Source of the DNA: Meiothermus sp.
GTDB lineage: Bacteria > Deinococcota > Deinococci > Deinococcales > Thermaceae
Direction: 5' to 3'
Length of the DNA stretch: 35,534 nucleotides
Assembly: GCF_026004115.1 (NCBI RefSeq)
Contig: NZ_BPIM01000003.1
Coordinates: 1-35,534, forward strand
A model generated the notes under the pieces. That model saw only the letters and a program-made list of their open reading frames with translations, was not told the DNA's origin and made no database searches. Below, one piece after another: positions 6,538 through 14,723 of this stretch. Every line of letters starts with the position of its first letter. Within the stretch, counting starts at the first letter, position 1. The translations under genes were made by a program, and so were the position numbers.

Positions 6538-8037
6538 ATGGGCGAGCCCCTTTTGCGACTCCAAAACATCACCAAGCGCTTCCCGGGGGTAGTGGCCAAC
6601 GATGGGGTGAGCCTCGAGGTCTACCCCGGCGAGGTACTGGCCTTGCTGGGCGAGAATGGGGCGGGCAAGTCCACCCTGATTTCCATTCTGTATGGCCTGT
6701 ACCGCCCCGACGAGGGCGAGATTTTCATGGAAGGTCGTCCCGTCCGGATCACCTCGCCGGTGAATGCGCTCAAGCTGGGCATCGGTCTGGTGCCCCAGCA
6801 CCCTACGCTGGTGGGCCGTCACACGGTGGCGGAGAACCTGGCCTTAGGCATTGGAACCCCCTTGCTGCCGGCCCGGCGCATCGTGCCCCTGATCGAACGC
6901 ATTGCCCAGGGATATGGCCTCTCCATTGACCCCCAGGCCCACATCCACCAGCTTTCGCCGGGCGAGAAGCAGCGGGTCGAGATCGTGCGGGCTTTGCTGC
7001 GGGGGGCCAAGGTGCTCATCCTGGACGAGCCCACCAGCGTCCTCACCCCACAGGAGGCCGAGTCCTTGTTCCGGGTGATGCGCGAACTGAAGGCGGCGGG
7101 CAAGTCGCTCATCTTCATCTCGCATAAGCTCGAGGAGGTGCTGGCCATCGCCGACCGCTGCACGGTGCTGCGCCGGGGCAGGGTAGTGGGCAGCCTGCCC
7201 ACCCCTGAGGCCAGCAAAACCAAGCTGGCCCAGATGATGGTAGGGCACAGCGTGAGCTTTGAACGCAAGCGCGCCAATCCGCAGATGGGTGAGGTTTTGC
7301 TGCGTGTAGAGGACTTGCGGGTTCGGTCGGGCCGCAATCTCCCTGCTTTGCGGGGGGTTAGCTTTGAGCTATGCGCGGGGGAAATTCTGGGGATTGCCGG
7401 GGTTGCGGGCAACGGCCAGAGCGAGCTGGTGGAGGTGCTGGCCGGTTTGCGCAAAATGGAGGGCGGGATGGTGCGGCTGGCCGGACAGCCCCTGGTTGCC
7501 AACCCGGCCCGGTTGTTTGCCCAGGGGGTGGCGCACATCCCCGAAGACCGCATTCATATGGGCACTGTTCCCAGCATGAGCGTGGCCGAGAACCTGGCTT
7601 TGCGTTCTTTTAACCGGCCCCCCTTTACCCGTGGCCTGTTGCTCAACCCGTTTGCTTTTGCCGCCCATGCCCAGGCAAAAATCCGCGAGTATGCCGTAGC
7701 GACCCCCGGCCTGCACACCCCCTCACGCCTGCTTTCGGGCGGCAATATCCAGAAGGTGATTCTGGCCCGCGAGCTCTCCGGGCAGCCCCGCCTGATTCTG
7801 GCGGTGCACCCGACCTATGGCCTCGACATCGGGGCAACCGAGCAGGTGCACCGGGTGTTGCTCGAGAAAACCTACCAGGGGGCGGGGGTGCTTCTGGTCT
7901 CGGAAGACCTGGAAGAGTTGCTCTCGCTATCCGACCGGATTGCGGTGCTCTACCAGGGGAGGCTGCGGGGCCCCTACCCGGTGGGTCAAATCTCCCGTGA
8001 ACAGGTGGGGCTTTTGATGACCGGAGGTGAGGCGTGA
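6538..8037 (+). CDS. nucleoside (BMP-type) ABC importer, duplicated ATP-binding subunit
   Basis: The product is 499 aa with two fused ABC domains. Domain 1 has Walker A GENGAGKST (38-46), signature LSPGEKQ (about 138) and Walker B VLILDEPT (about 160). Domain 2 has the degenerate P-loop GVAGNGQSE (about 285), signature LSGGNIQ and the weak Walker B region LILAVHPTYGLDIGA. This asymmetric arrangement is normal for the sugar/nucleoside group (NupO/YufO-like): one site hydrolyses ATP and the other is degenerate. The protein would sit on the inner face of the membrane and energise the two permeases encoded next, the first of which overlaps its stop codon. The adjoining BMP-type binding protein and purine deaminases point to purine nucleosides or bases as cargo. 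This is family knowledge plus context; specificity is inferred. Confidence 0.9.
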   Translation: MGEPLLRLQNITKRFPGVVANDGVSLEVYPGEVLALLGENGAGKSTLISILYGLYRPDEGEIFMEGRPVRITSPVNALKLGIGLVPQHPTLVGRHTVAENLALGIGTPLLPARRIVPLIERIAQGYGLSIDPQAHIHQLSPGEKQRVEIVRALLRGAKVLILDEPTSVLTPQEAESLFRVMRELKAAGKSLIFISHKLEEVLAIADRCTVLRRGRVVGSLPTPEASKTKLAQMMVGHSVSFERKRANPQMGEVLLRVEDLRVRSGRNLPALRGVSFELCAGEILGIAGVAGNGQSELVEVLAGLRKMEGGMVRLAGQPLVANPARLFAQGVAHIPEDRIHMGTVPSMSVAENLALRSFNRPPFTRGLLLNPFAFAAHAQAKIREYAVATPGLHTPSRLLSGGNIQKVILARELSGQPRLILAVHPTYGLDIGATEQVHRVLLEKTYQGAGVLLVSEDLEELLSLSDRIAVLYQGRLRGPYPVGQISREQVGLLMTGGEA

Positions 8038-9089
8038 GGCTCGAGCCCCTGGAAAGCCCCTCCCGCTACCGCGTGCTAGGGGTCACGCTGGCCGCTTTGG
8101 GGGTGGCCTTTGTACTGGTGGGCGGGCTCTTTGCGGCCTATGGACTCCATCCGCTCGAGGCCTACCGCGCCATGCTCTCGGGTACCCTGCTAGACGCCAA
8201 GGGCTGGCAGGAAATTTTGCGCCGCAGCATTCCCTTGCTGCTCATTGGGGTGGGCCTGACCCTGGCCTTTCGCACCCAGTTCTTTAACATTGGGGCCGAA
8301 GGCCAACTGCTGCTGGGGGCGGTGTTTGCTGCGGGGGTGGCCCTGTTCGTGCCCCTGCCCCCCTGGCTCAGCCTACTGGGAATGGGGCTGGCCGGGGCTT
8401 TGGGCGGGGCGTGGTGGTGCTTGCTGGCCGCCTGGCTCAAAACCCGTCTGAGCGTCAACGAGATCCTCACCACCCTGATGCTCAACTATGTGGCCCAGTC
8501 GCTGGTGATTTTTCTGATTAACGGCCCCTGGAAGGGGAAGGATGCTCGGGGCTACATCTATTCCGACCGCTTCGCCGAGTACCAGCAGATTGCGGTGCTC
8601 CCCGGAACCAACGTCCACTGGCCCACCTTGCTTTTAGGGGTGGTGTTGGCGCTGGTCTTGCAGCTGATGCTGGTCCGCACCCCCATCGGCTTTCAGATGC
8701 GGGTGGTGGGAGAGAATCCGGGTGCGGCCCGCTACCTGGGCATCCCCGGAGGCCGGGTTATCCTCTGGGTAGCGCTGATTACGGGTGGATTGGCGGGGCT
8801 GGCCGGGGTAGGCGAAATTGCCGGCATCCACCACCGCCTAATAGAGCCGGGGCAGCTCTCCTCCGGCTATGGCTTTACCGCCATTATTGTGGCTTGGCTG
8901 GCCCGGGGTAACCCGGCGCTGGTGCTCCTCACCGCCCCCCTGATGGGCCTGATTCTGGCCGGGGGCGACCTGCTCAAGGTGAGCCTCAACATGCCCTTTC
9001 GCATCGTGGATGTTTTTAGTGGCGTTATGCTGATGTGCTTGATTGCCTCGGAGGTTTTTCTCCGCAACCGCGTGCGCTGGGGCCGGTAA
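8034..9089 (+). CDS. nucleoside ABC importer permease 1 (NupP/YufP-like)
   Basis: The product is a 351-aa integral membrane protein with about eight to ten hydrophobic segments of the BPD_transp_2 type (LLLIGVGLTLAFRTQFFNIG followed by AEGQLLLGA, and VNEILTTLMLNYVA). The FNIGAEGQ and NEILTTLMLNY signatures are typical of nucleoside/simple-sugar importer permeases. The GTG start lies in GTGA and overlaps the ATPase stop codon by 4 nt, with GGAGGTGAGG in front, so translation is coupled. It probably forms a heterodimeric channel with the product of 9122-9994. No truncation is seen. Confidence 0.9.
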   Translation: MRLEPLESPSRYRVLGVTLAALGVAFVLVGGLFAAYGLHPLEAYRAMLSGTLLDAKGWQEILRRSIPLLLIGVGLTLAFRTQFFNIGAEGQLLLGAVFAAGVALFVPLPPWLSLLGMGLAGALGGAWWCLLAAWLKTRLSVNEILTTLMLNYVAQSLVIFLINGPWKGKDARGYIYSDRFAEYQQIAVLPGTNVHWPTLLLGVVLALVLQLMLVRTPIGFQMRVVGENPGAARYLGIPGGRVILWVALITGGLAGLAGVGEIAGIHHRLIEPGQLSSGYGFTAIIVAWLARGNPALVLLTAPLMGLILAGGDLLKVSLNMPFRIVDVFSGVMLMCLIASEVFLRNRVRWGR

Positions 9090-9121
9090 AGCGCCGCTAT
9101 TCTTTGACCTGAGGCACCGAT

Positions 9122-9994
9122 ATGGAAGAAATTCTAAACGCCCTCGCTCGAGCCCTCTCCTTCGGCACGCCCTTGCTCATTGCCTGTCTGGGGGCCATCC
9201 TGAACGAACGGGCCGGGGTGGTGAACTTGGGGGTGGAGGGGATGATGGCCTTGGGGGCCCTGGCCGGTTTTGCCGTGGCCTTTGGCAGCGGGGTGGGAGA
9301 TGGCAACCTCTGGCTGGCCGTGCTGGCCGCCATGCTGGCCGGTGCGGTAGCGGCTTTGTTGCACGGCTTCGTTACCATCACCCTGCGGGCCAACCAGTTC
9401 GTCTCCGGTCTGGCCCTGACCATGCTGGGCCTGGGCTCGGCAGGTCTGCTAGGTAAGCGTTTCGAGGGACAGCCCCTCTTCAACCAGCCGCCCGAATGGC
9501 CCTTCACGCTGGGGGCCATTGGCCTGGCGTTGCTGCTGGCCTTTGTGTTCTACGCAACCAAAACGGGCCTTTCGCTTCGCTCGGTGGGCGAAAACCCCGC
9601 CGCCGCCGACCTGCTGGGGATCAATGTGCTGGCGGTGCGCTATGCGGCGGTGGCGGCGGGAGGGGCGCTGGCGGGGCTGGCAGGGGCCTATCTCTCGCTG
9701 GTCTACCGCCCCTCCTGGACCGATGGCATGACCGCCGGGCTGGGCTGGATTGCCGTAGCGCTGGTGATTTTCGTGGGCTGGAGCCCTCTAAGGGCGGTAT
9801 TTGGCGCGGTCTTTTTTGGCCTTTTGTACTACCTTCAGTTCAGGCTGCAAGGGCAGGGGGCCATTCCCTCGGAGCTGTTTGCGAGCCTGCCCTACCTTCT
9901 GGTTATACTTGTGCTGGCTTTGTCAGGGCTGCGTGGGCAGCAGGGCAACGCCCCTGAAGCGCTGGGAAAACCCTATCGGCGGGGCGAACGCTAA
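9122..9994 (+). CDS. nucleoside ABC importer permease 2 (NupQ/YufQ-like)
   Basis: This 290-aa multi-spanning membrane protein is of the same permease family. It shows LNERAGVVNLGVEGMMALGA near residues 25-45, and ANQFVSGLALTMLG and SVGENPAAADLLGINV further on. The 'ERAGVVNLGVEGMM' wording is diagnostic for the second, shorter permease of BMP-type nucleoside importers. The ATG follows TGAGG at a good distance and lies 32 nt after permease 1. It is part of the same operon, and the binding-protein gene follows 61 nt later. Confidence 0.9.
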   Translation: MEEILNALARALSFGTPLLIACLGAILNERAGVVNLGVEGMMALGALAGFAVAFGSGVGDGNLWLAVLAAMLAGAVAALLHGFVTITLRANQFVSGLALTMLGLGSAGLLGKRFEGQPLFNQPPEWPFTLGAIGLALLLAFVFYATKTGLSLRSVGENPAAADLLGINVLAVRYAAVAAGGALAGLAGAYLSLVYRPSWTDGMTAGLGWIAVALVIFVGWSPLRAVFGAVFFGLLYYLQFRLQGQGAIPSELFASLPYLLVILVLALSGLRGQQGNAPEALGKPYRRGER

Positions 9995-10055
9995 AACCAT
10001 GGCATCGGCCCGAAACCCACAAGGGCATGTGGGCAAGGGCAGCAGGAGGGGTTGC

Positions 10056-11204
10056 ATGAGAAAGACTTGGTTGTTGGGCATTGTAGTGACCTTGGTTCTG
10101 GGTATGGGGATGGCCCAGCAGGCCAACCTGAAGGCCTGCTTCATTTACGTGGGCCCCATTGGCGATGTGGGTTGGACCTACGCCCACGATGAGGCCCGCC
10201 GGGCGGCAGAAAAGGCCATTCCGGGTCTTAGCACCCAGTACGTGGAGTCGGTCAAGCCGGCCGATACCCTGGCCACGGTAGACCGGCTGGTCTCGGGGGG
10301 TTGTAACGTGATTTTTACCACCTCCTTCGACTTCATGGATCCGACCCTCGAGGCTGCCAAAAAGTACCCGAACGTAATTTTTGCGCACGCATCCGGCTTC
10401 AAGCGGGCGCCCAACATGCTCACCTACATGGCCGACTTCTACCAGATTTACTACCTGAACGGCCTGATGGCCGGGGCCCTCACCAAGAGCGGCAAGGTAG
10501 GCTATGTAGCAGCCTTCCCCATCCCTGAACTCAAGCGCCATATCTCGGCTTTTGCTCTGGGGGTGCGTGCGGTTAACCCGCGGGCTACGGTGAACGTAAA
10601 GTGGATTAATGCCTGGTTCGATCCCGTCAAAGCTCGCGAAGCTGCCGAGGCCCTGATGGCCGAGGGCAACGACATTCTGGCCTTCACCGAGGACACCGCC
10701 ACCGTCATCCAGACTGCGGCCCGGCGCAAGGTGCCCAGCTTCAGCCACTACAACTCCATGTATAAGTACGCCCCCGACTACGTGGTCTCGGGCCAGTTGG
10801 TGGACTGGAGCGTTATCTACATCGACATCCTGAAGAAAGTCCAGAACGGCACCTACACCCCCAATAACCTGCAAAACGTAGACTACTGGTGGCTTGCCAA
10901 GGAAAAAGCGGTCATGCTGGGGGCCCAGGTGGGCATGCCCATCAACCCCAAGTTCGAGGCGGCCCTCAAGCAGGCGACCCTGAGCGTGAGCGGCAAGCGC
11001 ATGAGCGTATATGACCGGGTGATGGAGCTCTATAAGGATATCCAGAGCGCCAACCCCAGATGGGACCCCTTCACGGGCCCCATCCGTGACCGCAATGGGG
11101 TGCTGCGCGTACCGGCGGGGCGCAAGATGACCGTCAAGGAACTCAACGAAATGCAGTGGGTGGCCCCCGGGGTGGTCGGCCCGGTGCCGGACGAACCCAA
11201 ATAA
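10056..11204 (+). CDS. BMP-family nucleoside-binding protein of the ABC importer
   Basis: The product is 382 aa. I place the start at 10056, where AGGAGG precedes the ATG and a signal peptide begins (MRKTWLLGIVVTLVLGMGMA); the longer in-frame reading runs into the permease gene. The mature part opens with ACFIYVGPIGDVGWTYAHDE, the typical first strand and ligand loop of Bmp/PnrA/Med proteins (PF02608). It continues with IIFTTSFDFMD-like and KVGYVAAFPIPE segments. The Cys lies 12 residues after the hydrophobic core and is not a lipobox, so the protein is more likely periplasmic or cell-surface soluble than a lipoprotein. It would capture purine nucleosides and deliver them to the two permeases. 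Confidence 0.88.
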   Translation: MRKTWLLGIVVTLVLGMGMAQQANLKACFIYVGPIGDVGWTYAHDEARRAAEKAIPGLSTQYVESVKPADTLATVDRLVSGGCNVIFTTSFDFMDPTLEAAKKYPNVIFAHASGFKRAPNMLTYMADFYQIYYLNGLMAGALTKSGKVGYVAAFPIPELKRHISAFALGVRAVNPRATVNVKWINAWFDPVKAREAAEALMAEGNDILAFTEDTATVIQTAARRKVPSFSHYNSMYKYAPDYVVSGQLVDWSVIYIDILKKVQNGTYTPNNLQNVDYWWLAKEKAVMLGAQVGMPINPKFEAALKQATLSVSGKRMSVYDRVMELYKDIQSANPRWDPFTGPIRDRNGVLRVPAGRKMTVKELNEMQWVAPGVVGPVPDEPK

Positions 11205-11221
11205 GCCGGACCTATCCTGCG

Positions 11222-11250
11222 ACCAGGGGCAGACCTGCTCCTGGTTTTTT
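11222..11250 (+). terminator. intrinsic terminator of the nucleoside ABC operon
   Basis: Stem CCAGGGGCA/TGCTCCTGG (9 bp with one G-T pair), loop GACC, then six T residues. It lies 18 nt after the binding-protein stop codon and closes the transport operon, so the deaminase genes need their own promoter. Confidence 0.8.
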
Positions 11251-11380
11251 GCTGACCCCATCGCCAAAAGCCTAACGCGCTCTTCGCAGATCTAGCCGCC
11301 TGGATGGGCAGACACGGTTCTGTTCAGGACAAGGGATTCCTGGGGCGGTATCGCCCTCCGCTACGCGGATACCTTCGGCC

Positions 11381-11416
11381 CGGTTGATTCGTTACCGAAC
11401 GGTAACGAATCAACCG
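11381..11416. repeat. perfect 17-bp inverted repeat with 2-nt loop
   Basis: The left arm CGGTTGATTCGTTACCG and right arm CGGTAACGAATCAACCG are exact reverse complements separated by AA. No T-run follows. It lies between the importer terminator and the adenine deaminase promoter. It could be a regulator's double site, a cruciform, or the core of a small palindromic repeat. Confidence 0.85.
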
Positions 11417-11527
11417 AATCTGGTATGAGCGCTAAACCGCCCTGATCCCGGATGGCTCGAATTTTGCCTGGAGCGCTCTAAAGCCGAAGGCTAAAAGCAT
11501 AGCAGGGGCGCACTCGCAAAGCTCAAG

Positions 11528-11557
11528 TTGCGATGACTTCAGGCTTACCGTTACCAT
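11528..11557 (+). promoter_or_regulatory. promoter of adenine deaminase (TTGCGA-18-TACCAT)
   Basis: TTGCGA (11528-11533), an 18-nt spacer, then TACCAT (11552-11557), ending 9 nt before the ATG at 11567. There is no Shine-Dalgarno sequence, so the mRNA is probably leaderless. Confidence 0.5.
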
Positions 11558-11566
11558 GCACACAAC

Positions 11567-13315
11567 ATGAGCATCACGCTATCCGATCTCCAGTACGCAG
11601 TGGACGCAGCCATGGGCCGCCGTCCGGGAACCTTGCTTTTGAAGAATGTGCGCCTCGTCAATGTGTTTAGCCTGACCGTGCAGCCCACCCACATCCTGCT
11701 GGCCGGCCCCCTGGTGGCGGCGGTGGGCCCGGAGTATGCCGGGGCCGAGGCCCTCGAGGTACTGGATTTAGAGGGCCGCGTGGTGGCTCCGGGGCTGATT
11801 GATGGGCACGTACACCTCGAGAGCTCCCTAGTCTCGCCCGCCGAGTATGCCCGTGGCGTGGTGCCGCGGGGCGTGACCGGGGTGGTAACCGACCCCCACG
11901 AAATTGGCAACGTGGCAGGGGTAGCGGGGATTGAGTGGCTGATGGAGGCCAGCGAAGGGCTGCCGCTTGAGGTCTGGATCACGGTGCCGTCCTCGGTGCC
12001 CTCTACCCCCCTGGAAACCAGCGGGGCCACGCTGGGCCAGACCGAAATAGAGCATTTGCTGGCCCATCCGCGGGTGGTGGGGGTGGCCGAGCTGATGAGC
12101 TTTCCGGCCATTCTGGCCGCTGATGCACACGAACTAAGCAAGGTACTGCTGGCCGAACGCTTCCGCAAGTCGCCCGAGGGCCACGCCCCCACCCTGACCG
12201 GGCGGCCTTTGCAGGGCTACCTGGCCACCGGTATCGCCTCCGACCACGAAAGCACCACCCTGGAGGAGGGCAGGGCCAAGCTCGAGGCAGGTTGCTTTCT
12301 GATGGTGCGCGAAGGCTCGACTACCCGCAACCTCGAGGCCCTGGCACCGCTCCTGAAACCCCAGTACGCCGACCGCATCGGGCTGGTGACCGACGACCGG
12401 CTGCCTTCGGACTTGCTGCGCGAGGGGGGGGTGGATTTCCTGGTGCGCAAGGCCATTGCCTTGGGAGCAGGCCCTGCCTATGCCATTCGCGCCGGAAGCT
12501 GGAATGTGGCCCGCCACTACCGGCTTATGCGCCGGGGTGCGGTGGCGCCGGGCTTCCAGGCCGATTTGGTGGTCCTAGACGATTTGCAAACCTTTCAAGC
12601 CGCCCAGGTTTACCAGCGGGGCCGCCTGGTGGCCGAGCAGGGGCGGCTCCGGGTTGAGCTGCCCAAAACCAGGGTCTCGGCGGCGGTTTCCGGCACGGTC
12701 AAACTACCCGCACTGCGGCCCCAAGACCTGCGGATTCCGGCTTTTCCCGGCAAGGCCCGGGTGGTGCGGGCCATTCCCCACCAGGTACTGACCGCCGAGG
12801 AGCATACCGAGCCGACCGTGCGCAACGGAGAAGTAGTGGCCGACCCCGCGCGCGACCTGGCCAAGCTCGTCTGCCTCGAGCGCTACGGCAAAAACGGCCA
12901 GATCGGTAAGAGCCTGGTAACGGCCTTTGGGCTGCAAAAAGGGGCGCTGGCCTGCACGGTAGGCCACGACCACCACAACCTGATGGCGGTAGGGGTCTCG
13001 GATGACGATATAGTGACGGCGGCTCAGAGGCTTCAGGCCCTGGGTGGGGGCATGATTGCCGTGGCCGACGGCGAGGTGCTGGCCGAGCTGGCCCTGCCCA
13101 TTGCGGGCCTGATTACCGACGAGCCCTTAGAACAGGTCAACGCCAAGCTACAGGCCCTCGAGGCCGCCGCCCGGCAACTGGGCGTCACCCTGCCCGATCC
13201 CTACATGGTGCTTTCATTCCTGGGCCTGGCGGTGATTCCCGAGCTTCGCCTGACCGACTACGGGCTGGTGGACGTGCACAAGGGAACCCTGGTGCCGCTG
13301 GCGGTCGAAAGCTGA
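11567..13315 (+). CDS. ade: adenine deaminase
   Basis: The product is 582 aa, the usual length for bacterial Ade (EC 3.5.4.2), which converts adenine to hypoxanthine and ammonia in the cytosol. Amidohydrolase metal ligands are visible at H81 and H83 in LIDGHVHLES. Family blocks follow: TDPHEIGNVAG, HAPTLTGRPLQGYLATGIAS, SDHEST, and VTDDRLPSDLL. The C-terminal domain carries VGHDHHNLMAVG, characteristic of Ade rather than other amidohydrolases. It is preceded by a leaderless-type promoter and followed 99 nt later by guanine deaminase. Next to a nucleoside importer, it fits use of imported purines as a source of bases and nitrogen. Confidence 0.93.
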   Translation: MSITLSDLQYAVDAAMGRRPGTLLLKNVRLVNVFSLTVQPTHILLAGPLVAAVGPEYAGAEALEVLDLEGRVVAPGLIDGHVHLESSLVSPAEYARGVVPRGVTGVVTDPHEIGNVAGVAGIEWLMEASEGLPLEVWITVPSSVPSTPLETSGATLGQTEIEHLLAHPRVVGVAELMSFPAILAADAHELSKVLLAERFRKSPEGHAPTLTGRPLQGYLATGIASDHESTTLEEGRAKLEAGCFLMVREGSTTRNLEALAPLLKPQYADRIGLVTDDRLPSDLLREGGVDFLVRKAIALGAGPAYAIRAGSWNVARHYRLMRRGAVAPGFQADLVVLDDLQTFQAAQVYQRGRLVAEQGRLRVELPKTRVSAAVSGTVKLPALRPQDLRIPAFPGKARVVRAIPHQVLTAEEHTEPTVRNGEVVADPARDLAKLVCLERYGKNGQIGKSLVTAFGLQKGALACTVGHDHHNLMAVGVSDDDIVTAAQRLQALGGGMIAVADGEVLAELALPIAGLITDEPLEQVNAKLQALEAAARQLGVTLPDPYMVLSFLGLAVIPELRLTDYGLVDVHKGTLVPLAVES

Positions 13316-13400
13316 AGGCTAAAAGCCCAAAGCAGTTTTCAGAAAAAACAGGCAGTCCCCCCTGCTCCCGGTGCAGGGGTGGCCCGAGTGTAGGGCTGGT

Positions 13401-13406
13401 TAGAAT
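13401..13406 (+). promoter_or_regulatory. -10 box TAGAAT of guanine deaminase (leaderless)
   Basis: TAGAAT ends 8 nt before the ATG at 13415, with no ribosome binding site between them. The -35 region is not obvious. Confidence 0.5.
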
Positions 13407-13414
13407 AGTGCGGC

Positions 13415-14707
13415 ATGATCTTAATATTGCGTGGCCTGGTGGTTCATACGCCCAAAAACCCTTTTCGCGAGACCAGTGCGCTGCAAGCCTTTTCCGATGG
13501 TGGGCTGGCGATTGCCGAAGGCCGGATTGCGGCTGTGGGCAGTTTTGCCGAGGTGGCCCGGCAGTTTCCTGGTGCACGGGTGCAGGACTGCCGCGAGGGG
13601 ATCTTGCTGCCGGGGCTGGTGGATACCCATGTGCATTACCCGCAAACCCGCGTAATCGGGGCCATGGGCTACTCTTTGCTCGACTGGCTGGAAAAGCGCA
13701 CCTTGCCTTTAGAAGCCCAGCTTGCCGACAACAAGCTGGCCCGCGAGCTGGCCCGGGAGTTCGTCAAGCTGCTTCTGCGCAACGGCACCACCACGGCCCT
13801 GGTGTTTGGCTCGCACTTCCAGGGGGCCACCGCCAACCTTTTCGGAGCCGCCCTGGACGCAGGGCTTCGTGTTATAGCCGGCCAGGTCTGCTCGGATCGC
13901 CTGCTGCTGCCCCAACTGCACACCACCCCCGAGCAGAGCTACACCGAGCAAAAAATGCTCATCCGGCGCTTTCATGGCCGGGGCAAGCTGCGCTACGCGG
14001 TTACACCGCGCTTTGCGCTCTCGGCTTCGGAGGCTATGCTCGAGGTCTGCCAGACCCTTCTGCAAGAGCACCCCGACCTGCACTTCACCACCCACCTCAA
14101 CGAGAACACCGAGGAGATACGTACCGTGGCGGAGCTTTTCCCCTGGAGTAAAAACTACCTCCAGACCTACGATCGCTTTGGCCTGGTAGGGCAGCGTTCG
14201 GTGTTTGCCCACAACGTGCACCCTACCGAGCCAGAACTGCAGCGGCTGGCCGAGGTGAGGGCTGCCGTGGCTCACTGTCCTAGCTCCAACGCCTTTATCG
14301 GCAGCGGCATCTTTCCTATGCATCGTCACCTGCGTTTCGGGGTGCGCTTTGCGCTGGGTTCGGACGTGGGGGGTGGCACCGGATTCAGCCTTTTGAAGGA
14401 GGGTCTTACGGCCTACATTGCCCAGCGCTATGCCCAGGACGGTGTGAACCTGACCCCCGCCCACCTGCTCTATCTGGCGACCCAGGCGGGCGCCGAAATT
14501 CTGGGCCTGGGCGAGGAAGTCGGTAGTTTTGCGCTGGGCAAGGCTGCCGATGTGGTCTGGCTCAAGCCCGAGGAAAGGAGCACCCTGGAAGTCCATTTCC
14601 GTCAGCTAGACTCCGTGGAGCAGCTACTGGGGTCGCTCTTCACCCTGCATGGCGAGGCCAAGGTACACAAGGTCTGGCTCGAGGGCCGGGAAGCCCCCCT
14701 GGACTGA
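13415..14707 (+). CDS. guaD: guanine deaminase
   Basis: The product is a 430-aa amidohydrolase (EC 3.5.4.3) that converts guanine to xanthine and ammonia. The zinc-ligand pair is H72/H74 in LVDTHVHYPQ. The following stretch (VIGAMGYSLLDWLEKRTLP, then LE) is diagnostic for GuaD, as are TPRFALSAS, HLNENTEEI, HNVHPTE, HCPSSNAFIGSGIFP and LGSDVGGGTGFSLL. Length and motif order are normal. With adenine deaminase just upstream and the nucleoside importer before it, it completes a purine-base deamination module. It appears to have its own leaderless promoter in the 99-nt gap after ade. Confidence 0.93.
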   Translation: MILILRGLVVHTPKNPFRETSALQAFSDGGLAIAEGRIAAVGSFAEVARQFPGARVQDCREGILLPGLVDTHVHYPQTRVIGAMGYSLLDWLEKRTLPLEAQLADNKLARELAREFVKLLLRNGTTTALVFGSHFQGATANLFGAALDAGLRVIAGQVCSDRLLLPQLHTTPEQSYTEQKMLIRRFHGRGKLRYAVTPRFALSASEAMLEVCQTLLQEHPDLHFTTHLNENTEEIRTVAELFPWSKNYLQTYDRFGLVGQRSVFAHNVHPTEPELQRLAEVRAAVAHCPSSNAFIGSGIFPMHRHLRFGVRFALGSDVGGGTGFSLLKEGLTAYIAQRYAQDGVNLTPAHLLYLATQAGAEILGLGEEVGSFALGKAADVVWLKPEERSTLEVHFRQLDSVEQLLGSLFTLHGEAKVHKVWLEGREAPLD

Positions 14708-14710
14708 TGG

Positions 14711-14716
14711 TATGTT
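14711..14716 (+). promoter_or_regulatory. -10 box TATGTT of the Nudix gene (leaderless)
   Basis: TATGTT ends 7 nt before the ATG at 14724, starting just after the guaD stop codon. This is the canonical spacing of the TANNNT leaderless arrangement seen elsewhere in the window. Confidence 0.45.
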
Positions 14717-14723
14717 GAGCCGC

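Larger units (their letters stand above)
11251..11566. other. structured intergenic region before adenine deaminase
   Basis: This non-coding spacer has several inverted repeats: GGTATC…GATACC with an inner CCGC…GCGG (about 11347-11373), the perfect 17-bp palindrome at 11381-11416, and two AGCGCT hexamers (about 11429 and 11472). It ends in a promoter whose -10 box almost touches the ade start codon. The string GAAGGCTAAAA at about 11485 recurs near 13313 and 15301. I see no ORF or known riboswitch fold. Confidence 0.5.

Noticed and set aside
6290-6599. Minus-strand 80-aa frames between SARP and the ABC operon
   Set aside because: They read through the inverted repeat, giving typical repeat-derived peptides, and have no RBS.
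7395-7850. Inactivated second ATPase domain as damage in the importer subunit
   Set aside because: The degenerate P-loop and Walker B are normal for the second half of nucleoside/sugar importer ATPases.
9903-11267. 454-aa minus-strand open frame opposite the BMP protein gene
   Set aside because: It is an antisense shadow in high-GC DNA, with His/Gly-rich composition and no motifs.
11251-11566. A purine riboswitch before adenine deaminase
   Set aside because: I cannot find the three-way junction or conserved loop sequences, and the promoter lies downstream of the structured part, so the transcript would not contain it.
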